DNA of 64,000 nucleotides from an uncultured Oscillospiraceae bacterium (GTDB lineage: Bacteria > Bacillota > Clostridia > Oscillospirales > Acutalibacteraceae): NCBI GenBank assembly GCA_900540865.1, contig UQHH01000001.1:1-64000 (forward strand), written 5' to 3'. Shown in pieces: positions 9,065-14,889 of the stretch. Position numbers and translations under genes: made by a program. The first letter of the stretch is position 1. Every line of letters begins with the position of its first letter. The notes under the pieces were generated by a model. The model did no database searches. It saw only the letters and a program-made list of their open reading frames with translations, and was not told the origin of the DNA.

Positions 9065-9154
9065 TCAGTGCTTTCTGTTGATTTGAAACAGGCACATGAC
9101 GCATACGCCCGTCATGCTGCCGATTACAAAGCCGATTACAATTCCTACCGCCAA
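9065..9154 (-). CDS. Small membrane protein, DUF3789-like
   Basis: A 29-residue reading frame starting at TTG (9152-9154) with a GAAAGGGG ribosome site nine bases upstream. It encodes one hydrophobic Gly-rich helix (VGIVIGFVIGSMTGVCVMCL) followed by FQINRKH. The helix pattern ending in CLxQINR resembles DUF3789 proteins, which are single-helix membrane peptides of unknown function common in Firmicutes. No ATG is available upstream in frame. It lies upstream of the ATPase promoter in the same direction and back-to-back with spoIIGA. The ribosome site and intact helix support a real gene; function is unknown. Confidence 0.55.
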   Translation of the reverse strand: MAVGIVIGFVIGSMTGVCVMCLFQINRKH

Positions 9155-9196
9155 TGAAAAGAACCCCTTTCTTTTTTCTTTATGGGAAAACAGATT

Positions 9197-9229
9197 GTGA
9201 CAATAAATCTGAAAACTATGTGCAATAAT
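9197..9229 (+). promoter_or_regulatory. Possible spoIIG promoter with long spacer
   Basis: GTGACA (9197-9202) and AATAAT (9224-9229) are separated by 21 bases. The Bacillus subtilis spoIIG promoter is a sigma-A promoter with an unusually long 22-base gap that needs Spo0A; this layout is similar. No clear TGTCGAA box is seen nearby, so the call is tentative. Confidence 0.35.
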
Positions 9230-9255
9230 AGCTTTGCACCGGCTACAGGAAGGAT

Positions 9256-10131
9256 GTGAGCGGTATCAAGCAGACGGTTTATTTGGATATTTTGCTGTGC
9301 CTGAATCTGTTTATCAATTATTTTATACTGCTTGCGGCCTCGAAATTCACAAAGCTTTCACCAAAACGGCGGCGAATCGTTTTGGGAGCCGCGTTTGGGG
9401 CGTTGTGCTCCCTTATTATATTATTGCCGCCGCTGCACAGCGTGCTGAATTTTGGCGTAAAAATGCTCGTCGCTGCCGGAACGGTTTTTTTGACGTTTGG
9501 ACGCCAGCCGTTCAAGGTCTATTTAAAAAACTTCGCGGCGTTCCTGCTCATCAGCTTCTGCTTCGGAGGCGCGATGATTGCGCTGTGGTTTGCCTTTACG
9601 CCAAAGGGTATGGTCATCAACAACGGCGCCGTGTATTTCAACATTTCGCCTCTGGTGCTGATTGCCTCCACGCTCATTTGTTATCTGGTTCTGCGGCTTA
9701 TCAGCCGTCTTTCTGGCCGTGAAGCGCCGCAAAAGGTGATTTGCAGGGTAAGGCTTGCCACGGAAAACGGGCGGCGCGCCGAATTTTTCGGGAAGCTCGA
9801 CACAGGCAGCAGCCTTGTTGAGCCTTTCTCGCAAAGCCCCGTTATCGTTGTGGATTTCCATACCATAAAAGATATTGTACCCGAGTCTATCAAAGAATAT
9901 TTTCTGGTAAAAAGCGCGGCTGGAGGCGAAGGCGCTTATCCGCCGTCGGCGGGCGTCAGGCTCGTGCCGTTCCAGTCAATCGGCGGAGAAGGAATACTGC
10001 CCGCCTTTAAGCCGAAACAGGTATTTATAGACGACACGCTCTGTATGCGTGAGATATACATAGCCGTCTGTGAAAAGGAGCGCTTGAGCGGCGAATGCCG
10101 CGCAATCATCAATACGCAGTGCATCGATTAA
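9256..10131 (+). CDS. spoIIGA: Sigma-E processing aspartic protease SpoIIGA
   Basis: Membrane protease that removes the pro-sequence of sigma-E in the mother cell after the asymmetric division of sporulation. The first 150 residues hold about five membrane helices beginning QTVYLDILLCLNLFINYFIL; the C-terminal half carries the aspartic-protease signature KLDTGSSL with the catalytic Asp, followed by SPVIVVD. Length 291 is close to the usual 300. The start is a GTG; AGGAAGG lies only two bases before it, but no other in-frame start exists before an upstream stop. It directly precedes sigE, its substrate gene, 19 bases away. Confidence 0.93.
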   Translation: MSGIKQTVYLDILLCLNLFINYFILLAASKFTKLSPKRRRIVLGAAFGALCSLIILLPPLHSVLNFGVKMLVAAGTVFLTFGRQPFKVYLKNFAAFLLISFCFGGAMIALWFAFTPKGMVINNGAVYFNISPLVLIASTLICYLVLRLISRLSGREAPQKVICRVRLATENGRRAEFFGKLDTGSSLVEPFSQSPVIVVDFHTIKDIVPESIKEYFLVKSAAGGEGAYPPSAGVRLVPFQSIGGEGILPAFKPKQVFIDDTLCMREIYIAVCEKERLSGECRAIINTQCID

Positions 10132-10150
10132 AGCTTTTGGGGGAATTGCT

Positions 10151-10855
10151 ATGAATCTATTGAAAAAACTATTTTACAAAATAAGGCGGCTGCTTGGGCT
10201 TACCGACGAGGTATTCTATATCAACGGCTCCCAGACGCTTCCTCCGCCGCTTACCTCAGAGGAAGAGAAGGTGGTAATGGAAAACATTACAGCCGGCAAA
10301 AAAAACGCGCGCGAGCCGCTCATTACACATAACCTGCGCCTTGTCGTTTACATCGCAAAAAAATTTGAGACGAGCGGAGCTGGCGTGGAGGATTTGATTT
10401 CGATTGGGACAATCGGGCTGATTAAGGCGGTCAATACCTTTTGCCCCGCGCGCAATATCAAACTGGCGACGTATGCTTCGCGCTGTATTGAAAACGAAAT
10501 TTTGATGTTCCTGCGCAAAAGCTCCCAGCTGAAAAACGAGATTTCAATCGACGAGCCGCTCAATATAGATTGGGACGGAAACGAGCTTTTATTAAGCGAC
10601 GTGCTCGGCAGCGACAGTGATATTGTCAACCGCAACATCGAGCAGGAGGCGGAATGCAACCTGCTGCTCGACGCGGTATCGAAGCTGGGCGAGCGGGAGA
10701 AAAAAATTATGGAGCTGCGCTTTGGGTTAAGCGGAAACAAGGAGCACACGCAAAAAGAGGTTGCGGATTTGCTGGGCATTTCGCAATCCTACATATCGAG
10801 GCTCGAAAAGAAAATTATCGACCGTTTAAAAAAGGATTTGAGCCCGGTGCTTTAA
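10151..10855 (+). CDS. sigE: RNA polymerase sporulation sigma factor SigE
   Basis: Early mother-cell sigma factor of sporulation, made as an inactive precursor. The 234 residues match the family throughout: pro-sequence and cleavage zone around DEVFYINGSQTLPPPL, region 2 with NLRLVVYIAKKFE and DLISIGTIGLIKAVNTF, and the region 4 helix-turn-helix GISQSYISRLEKKI at the C-terminus. GGGGG precedes the ATG. It forms an operon with spoIIGA. The sigG gene that often follows in Clostridia is not here; a lipoprotein gene follows instead. Its presence shows an endospore-forming lineage. Confidence 0.96.
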   Translation: MNLLKKLFYKIRRLLGLTDEVFYINGSQTLPPPLTSEEEKVVMENITAGKKNAREPLITHNLRLVVYIAKKFETSGAGVEDLISIGTIGLIKAVNTFCPARNIKLATYASRCIENEILMFLRKSSQLKNEISIDEPLNIDWDGNELLLSDVLGSDSDIVNRNIEQEAECNLLLDAVSKLGEREKKIMELRFGLSGNKEHTQKEVADLLGISQSYISRLEKKIIDRLKKDLSPVL

Positions 10856-10954
10856 ACATAAATACATGTTTAAAAATAGATGCATGATTCTGCCGAAAAC
10901 GGAAATGAATAGTACTGTGCCGAAAGGCAATCCATTATTTCAGGGAGTGTAAAA

Positions 10955-11320
10955 ATGAAAAAGATACTTTCCGTTATCATAGCAGTTAGCTGCATGGCCG
11001 TTTTATTTGTCGGCTGCAGCGCGGAAAACGGCAAAATTGGCAACGGTGTCAACGGAACCGTTACAGACAACCAGTCGAACGTCAGCTCGAACCATAACAA
11101 CGCTTCCGCCGGCATGAACAGCGGCATGAACGGCGCAAGCGATTCCCTCGGCAGCGCAATCGAGGGCGGCGTGTCCGCTGCGGGCAGTGCCATCGAAGGC
11201 GGCGTATCCGCCGCCGGAAGCGCTATTCAAAGCGGCGTCGACAATATGACGGGCAGCCAGAACAACAGCGGCAACACCGCGAACGGCGCATCTGAAAACG
11301 TATCGAACGCCGGCGTGTAA
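10955..11320 (+). CDS. Predicted lipoprotein with 11-residue repeats
   Basis: A 121-residue secreted protein not recognised as a known family. It has a lipoprotein signal peptide (KKILSVIIAVSCMAVLFVGC) with the lipobox cysteine at residue 21, then a Gly/Asn/Ser-rich stretch. Residues 66-98 are three tandem 11-residue units of the form GSAIEGGVSAA, which would give an amphipathic helix. A GGGAG ribosome site precedes the ATG and a strong terminator follows. It lies 99 bases after sigE in the same direction, so a sporulation link is possible but unproven; no sigma-E or sigma-G type promoter could be made out in the gap. Confidence 0.75.
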   Translation: MKKILSVIIAVSCMAVLFVGCSAENGKIGNGVNGTVTDNQSNVSSNHNNASAGMNSGMNGASDSLGSAIEGGVSAAGSAIEGGVSAAGSAIQSGVDNMTGSQNNSGNTANGASENVSNAGV

Positions 11321-11335
11321 AACATGCGCGCACAC

Positions 11336-11378
11336 AAAAAACGGTCCTGAGATTTTTAATCCCGGGACCGTTTTTTCT
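11336..11378 (+). terminator. Terminator after the lipoprotein gene
   Basis: AACGGTCC pairs with GGACCGTT across a 16-18 base loop and is followed by TTTTTTCTTATTTTTT. It starts about 16 bases after the lipoprotein stop codon. It marks the left edge of the AT-rich accessory patch. Confidence 0.8.
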
Positions 11379-11511
11379 TATTTTTTATTGATTAGATAGA
11401 ATAAGCCCTCATAACTGTTTATACCATACCTTGAAAACGGTTAAAATAAGGCTTATTCGCATATCGTCATTTTTCTTGTCATATCTCCGCATAGGTTAAT
11501 TTTGTAAAGCT

Positions 11512-11531
11512 GGGCACCATTTTAGCACCAC
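11512..11531. repeat. 20-bp direct repeat, copy 1
   Basis: GGGCACCATTTTAGCACCAC matches the copy at 12523-12542 at 17 of 20 positions in the same orientation, about 1.0 kb away, with the pyrophosphatase-like gene between them. On the minus strand both copies read GA(K/Q)MVP(S/E)F and then a stop, which resembles the C-terminal tail of clostridial tyrosine integrases; no integrase body is present. Confidence 0.5.
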
Positions 11532-11557
11532 AAATAAGACAATGCCCATGCATATCA

Positions 11558-11586
11558 GGCGGTGTTACTACACCGCCTTGTTTTTA
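11558..11586 (+). terminator. Hairpin terminator inside the accessory patch
   Basis: GGCGGTGT (11558-11565) pairs perfectly with ACACCGCC (11570-11577) over a TACT loop and is followed by TTGTTTTT. No gene precedes it on the plus strand nearby, so it is probably left over from a lost element. Confidence 0.65.
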
Positions 11587-11903
11587 CAGCATTGTTACGC
11601 AATAGAGGTTCTATAAGTCTTGAAAACAAAGGTTTGCAGACACCAAAAACAGCAGACAAGGTGTTTATACCTTTTCCTGTGAAAACGCCTTTTAACTGCG
11701 TAACACCTCAAAGAGAAATGCTATCCGTTCCCTTTCGTTCCTTTCCTGCCTCCATTCCATACAAAATATGGGCGATTTAGAAAAGCAAAGGAAACACCAA
11801 CGCACCAAATGAAATGTTCCGTAGCAAGCATAGGAAAGGGGCACCCTTTCCGTAAAAATGTCTTTCATTTTGGCTTGCTGGGAATACACTTACAAATATG
11901 AAA

Positions 11904-12251
11904 TTATCGACGAATTAGAATTCCTTTCATGTACTGTGTTTCATTGTGGGTTTCGTATATAATAGCCTTTTCTTCTTCCGTACAACCTATCAGTATTTTA
12001 ATTTCAGAATCCCTTTTCATCAAATCAACAATACACATAATAGCATCTATATTTTTCCCATTCGTTCCGACCCATACATCTATCCCTGCACCATCCATGG
12101 ATGCTGTATCTTTCAAATACCCATAATTGACTTTATAAATGAAATTAGGGTATTTAGGATGCGCAGTTCCTTTTGGCCTATCTATGATGATTTCTGATTT
12201 GCCGACTAAGGCATCTAATGCACTCCAGAAACTATTATCAAAGCTGTGCAA
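11904..12251 (-). CDS. Inorganic pyrophosphatase-like small protein
   Basis: A complete 115-residue protein with the motif EIIIDRPKGTAHPKYPNFIY followed by VNYGYLKDT, DGAGIDVWVG and KILIGCTEEEK. These blocks belong to a family of short Firmicute proteins usually annotated as inorganic pyrophosphatase-like; the motif order (basic strand, NYGY, acidic DxWVG) recalls family I pyrophosphatases but the protein is shorter than a classical enzyme (about 175 residues), so catalysis is unproven. It is more AT-rich than the core genes and stands alone between two scar-like repeats. A broken relative lies at 13236-13476. Confidence 0.7.
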   Translation of the reverse strand: MHSFDNSFWSALDALVGKSEIIIDRPKGTAHPKYPNFIYKVNYGYLKDTASMDGAGIDVWVGTNGKNIDAIMCIVDLMKRDSEIKILIGCTEEEKAIIYETHNETQYMKGILIRR

Positions 12252-12340
12252 GAAATCTCCTCCAAATTCCGATTTATCAATTTCTATGATAATAGCACAA
12301 AGCTGTGAACTTATCTATCATCGTTTTTGCCTTTACAAAG

Positions 12341-12390
12341 CAGCAGAGCCATTCACGCCCATTAACGGTCAAGATTAACAGGCTCTGCTG
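12341..12390. repeat. Inverted repeat with 30-base loop
   Basis: Ten-base arms CAGCAGAGCC and GGCTCTGCTG are perfect complements. There is no T run right after it, so a terminator is unlikely; a recombination or mobilisation site is possible. Confidence 0.5.
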
Positions 12391-12522
12391 CCGCTGACAA
12401 GTGCGAATGTCCCCGCTTATGTGGCAGTCAAGAGAGCGAAAGCGGCAAGTGCTTTCGCCCCTTGAAGATTATGATATTTCCTTACATCTGCTTGTATCAT
12501 TTTATATTGCCGCAGGAAATTC

Positions 12523-12542
12523 GGGCACCATTTGGGCACCAT
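12523..12542. repeat. 20-bp direct repeat, copy 2
   Basis: GGGCACCATTTGGGCACCAT is the partner of the copy at 11512-11531 (17 of 20 identical) and itself contains a doubled GGGCACCATTT unit. On the minus strand it reads GAQMVPEFPAAI then stop, an integrase-tail-like end. Confidence 0.5.
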
Positions 12543-12657
12543 AAAATTAATAATCGTTGTGTCTTCAAGTGCGTTAATAGGCACAAAGGTCAGTGTTTAC
12601 AACTGTTTTTAAGGTTTTATGCTTTTGGGCAGTTCAAATTATAATACTATTTTTTGT

Positions 12658-13212
12658 TTATTCGGAAAACCATGACTTTGCTTTCTTACAAATGTACGTT
12701 TTGTGCTGGTCAATATCACGTTTATCGTTTATCCCGCAAAAATACATACTGTCCACCATATCAATCTTCATATGTCCGCACCAGTGCTTTACAGTTTCTA
12801 TAATATGCTCACATTCAACGGGCCGTCCACCTGCTCTCAGAGCAATTGCATAACACTTTTTGGGGCTATTTAATGTTCTGTGATTGGGATTTAGATTCGT
12901 ATCGCTATATACTGTGCAGCGGTCAATAAATACCTTAAATTGTCCCGGGACATCCGCCCAGTAAGATGGTGCAGCAATTACAATAATATCTGATGTGTCT
13001 ATCAAGTCGATTAAAGGCTCCATATCATCTTTCTGTATACAATTACAGGTGTCATAGCATACCTTACAGCCTTTGCAATAACCTATATCTAAATCCCCCA
13101 GACAAACAATATCAGCAGCAGCGCCATGTGGCAACTCATTGCTTACTATAGTCAATATTTCTTGAGTAGCACCATAATTTTTCGCACCTGCATTTAGCAA
13201 TAGAATTTTCAT
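12658..13212 (-). CDS. Flavodoxin-family NAD(P)H-dependent oxidoreductase
   Basis: FMN-binding reductase of the flavodoxin/iron-sulfur flavoprotein type. The ATG at 13210-13212 gives MKILLLNAGAKNYGATQEIL, the phosphate-binding loop form; an ATG 18 bases upstream is also open. Cysteines in CKGCKVCYDTCNCIQKDDM resemble the Cys cluster of iron-sulfur flavoproteins. IIVIAAPSYWADVPGQFKVF is the flavin-proximal SPxYW-like block (here APSYW). About 184 residues. AT-rich relative to its neighbours and without an obvious operon partner, so part of the accessory patch. Physiological substrate unknown. Confidence 0.85.
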   Translation of the reverse strand: MKILLLNAGAKNYGATQEILTIVSNELPHGAAADIVCLGDLDIGYCKGCKVCYDTCNCIQKDDMEPLIDLIDTSDIIVIAAPSYWADVPGQFKVFIDRCTVYSDTNLNPNHRTLNSPKKCYAIALRAGGRPVECEHIIETVKHWCGHMKIDMVDSMYFCGINDKRDIDQHKTYICKKAKSWFSE

Positions 13213-13235
13213 ATCTATCAACCCAAACATATTAA

Positions 13236-13476
13236 TTATAGCGTTTTTGTTTCTTGCCGCTCTAAATTTAGATGCTGGACCTGCCCATCATCCCTACATG
13301 AATAAAAAGATTCGGCTGGAACGTCAACTCCCAAAATATAGGCGTCCTGCTCTTCCCTGTCGCCGCCCAAATCCCTGCTATATAAACGTAATTGACAGGG
13401 TATACATATCGGGATGCTTAGGGTGGTATGTTCCAAGCGGCCTGCCGGTTGCTACCGTAACGGTTTTGCCAATCAT
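13236..13476 (-). pseudogene. Frameshifted, 3'-truncated pyrophosphatase-like gene
   Basis: Reading from the ATG at 13474-13476 gives MIGKTVTVATGRPLGTYHPK then HPDMYT, the usual start of a small pyrophosphatase-like family, before a premature stop. A second frame continues the family pattern as PVNYVYIAGIW, and a third as GDREEQDAYILGVDVPAESF, so at least two frameshifts separate matching blocks. After this the similarity ends, near the start of the AT-rich patch, which suggests that the 3' end was replaced by an insertion or deletion. The ATG overlaps the TGA of the acetyltransferase gene (ATGA), the sign of a former coupled operon. Confidence 0.7.
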
Positions 13477-13928
13477 ACCGAATCCATGCCGGACACGGGC
13501 GCCGCCCCGTTTAATCGTTTGACCATTTTAATGTGCGGGCAGTGCTCTTCCTTATAAACGCCGCCCTGTGCGGTATAGCCCGCCTTTTCGTAAAAACGCC
13601 GCGCCTGTGTCTGCGCGGAAAGCTCAAACACGCGGCCTCCCTCTTGTTCCGCCGCGCTTTCAAGCGCCCTTACCACGGCAAGGCCTAAGCCCCGGCCCCT
13701 GAATTCTTTGCGGACAGCGATTCTACCCAAATGCCAGACGGCCGAACCGTTATCCTCCTGGAAAGTGCGCCCGGTCGCCGCCGCAGCTCCGTCTAAATAT
13801 ATGACGACATGCAGCGCCATGGCGTCAATGTCGTCAAATTCGCTTTGAAAGCCCTGTTCCTCGATAAACACCTGCGTACGGATTTCCGTTGCTTCCCGCG
13901 GCAGGCTTTGATATGTTTTGATTTGCAT
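13473..13928 (-). CDS. GNAT-family N-acetyltransferase
   Basis: Acetyl-CoA-dependent N-acetyltransferase of unknown substrate, 151 residues from the ATG at 13926-13928, which has an AAGGGTG ribosome site; a longer open frame upstream overlaps the channel gene and is not used. The acetyl-CoA-binding motif A is visible as WHLGRIAVRKEFRGRGLGLA and the C-terminal tyrosine region as ARRFYEKAGYTAQG. The N-terminal block RTQVFIEEQGF resembles ElaA-type members. Its stop codon overlaps the start of the pyrophosphatase-like pseudogene. Confidence 0.88.
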   Translation of the reverse strand: MQIKTYQSLPREATEIRTQVFIEEQGFQSEFDDIDAMALHVVIYLDGAAAATGRTFQEDNGSAVWHLGRIAVRKEFRGRGLGLAVVRALESAAEQEGGRVFELSAQTQARRFYEKAGYTAQGGVYKEEHCPHIKMVKRLNGAAPVSGMDSV

Positions 13929-13972
13929 AACGTCACCCTTTTGTTTATTTACAGTAGGCCAAGCGGTTTGAA

Positions 13973-14872
13973 TTATGGCTGATTCTTCCCTTTCTCCGGC
14001 TCCATATGGACGACGAGCTGGTTGAACGGGATGTTGATGCCGTGTTCGTCGAACATCAGCTTCACCTTCTCCTGCATTTCGTAATAGAGCGGCCAATAGT
14101 CGTCCTTGCCGCACCAGAGCTTGCAGTCGATGGAAATACTGCTGTCGTTGTGGTCGGCAATGCCCACGACCGGCTCCGGCTCCTTAAAGACCAGCGGATG
14201 CTCCGAAACGAGCTCCTGCAAAAGCCGCTTTGCCGCCACGATATCGTCTCCATAGCTGACGCTGTAGGACAAATCGAGCCTGCGCATATCGTGCGAGGTG
14301 AAATTTGTAACGTTGTTTGCGGTCAGGCGAGAATTTGGGATGATGACCTCTTTATTGTCCACCGTGTTGAGATAGGTGTTCATGATTTCAATTTTTGTAA
14401 CCGTTCCCTGAAGGCCCTCGAACTCCAAAAAATCGCCCGCCTTAAACGGCTTGGTGATGATGATAAGCACGCCGCTTGCAATATTCGACATGCTGTCCTT
14501 GAGCGCAAGGCCAACGGTAACCGCCGCCGCGCCGAGAGCCGCAATGATGGAATTGACGTTGACGCCAAGCTGCGCGACCGCCGATATGATGACGATGATG
14601 CGCAGCGCGCAGAGCGAAAACGAGCAGACAAAGGATACCGCCGCCTGGTCCGCCTTGCCGCGGAACATGGCTCTGCGTATAAACTTCGTGACGGCCTTTG
14701 AAAGCCACCAGCCGATTGCGAATATCAGCACGGCGGCAATCAGCTTTGGAAAAAAGGCTACAGTCCAGTCCCATAAATCCAAAAGCCATTTTTGAAGCAG
14801 GGAAAGCGTCTCCTGCGGCGTTTCGCCGACGAGGGGCAATGTGCTTTCCTGCGCCATTGGAATTAAATGCAT
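13973..14872 (-). CDS. mscS: Small-conductance mechanosensitive channel (MscS family)
   Basis: Turgor-release channel in the cytoplasmic membrane. The 299 residues show three membrane helices between about residues 30 and 130; the pore helix is IIAALGAAAVTVGLALKDSM with the Gly/Ala packing pattern of MscS TM3, followed by the beta domain (GDFLEFEGLQGTVTKIEIM) and a C-terminal alpha/beta domain. Length matches E. coli MscS. It lies 17 bases after the MORN-repeat gene in the same direction, so the two may be co-transcribed. Confidence 0.93.
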   Translation of the reverse strand: MHLIPMAQESTLPLVGETPQETLSLLQKWLLDLWDWTVAFFPKLIAAVLIFAIGWWLSKAVTKFIRRAMFRGKADQAAVSFVCSFSLCALRIIVIISAVAQLGVNVNSIIAALGAAAVTVGLALKDSMSNIASGVLIIITKPFKAGDFLEFEGLQGTVTKIEIMNTYLNTVDNKEVIIPNSRLTANNVTNFTSHDMRRLDLSYSVSYGDDIVAAKRLLQELVSEHPLVFKEPEPVVGIADHNDSSISIDCKLWCGKDDYWPLYYEMQEKVKLMFDEHGINIPFNQLVVHMEPEKGKNQP

Positions 14873-14889
14873 ATATAAACCAGAGCTCC

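Larger units (their letters stand above)
11321..11903. other. Gene-free left part of the AT-rich accessory patch
   Basis: No credible gene was found. The stretch holds the lipoprotein terminator, a 9-bp inverted repeat GAATAAGCC (11399-11407 with 11450-11458), one copy of a 20-bp repeat GGGCACCATTTTAGCACCAC (11512-11531), a strong hairpin terminator at 11558-11585 and a small hairpin GGAAAGGG/CCCTTTCC near 11832-11850. Base composition is clearly more AT-rich than the flanking genes. It looks like the debris of a mobile element, by inference. Confidence 0.5.
12252..12657. other. Gene-free middle part of the accessory patch
   Basis: No gene is supported. Contents: a 10-bp perfect stem CAGCAGAGCC/GGCTCTGCTG (12341-12350 with 12381-12390) around a 30-base loop, a GAGCGAAAGCGGCAAGTGCTTTCGC segment capable of folding, and the second copy of the 20-bp repeat at 12523-12542. 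The order of hairpin, then integrase-tail-like sequence, suggests the end of a lost integrative element. Confidence 0.45.

Noticed and set aside
10856..10954. Sigma-G or sigma-E type promoter for the lipoprotein gene
   Set aside because: A TGAATA was noticed, but no matching -10 element lies at the right distance.
11562..11780. 72-codon plus-strand open frame in the accessory patch
   Set aside because: It starts at a GTG inside the stem of a terminator hairpin, has no ribosome site and no recognisable domain.
11692..11889. 65-codon minus-strand open frame overlapping the previous one
   Set aside because: No ribosome site or family pattern; composition fits chance in AT-rich DNA.
12462..12644. 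Possible integrase remnant on the plus strand
   Set aside because: No catalytic Arg/His/Tyr blocks can be read in any frame; only the short tail-like repeat on the minus strand is suggestive, so no pseudogene was called.
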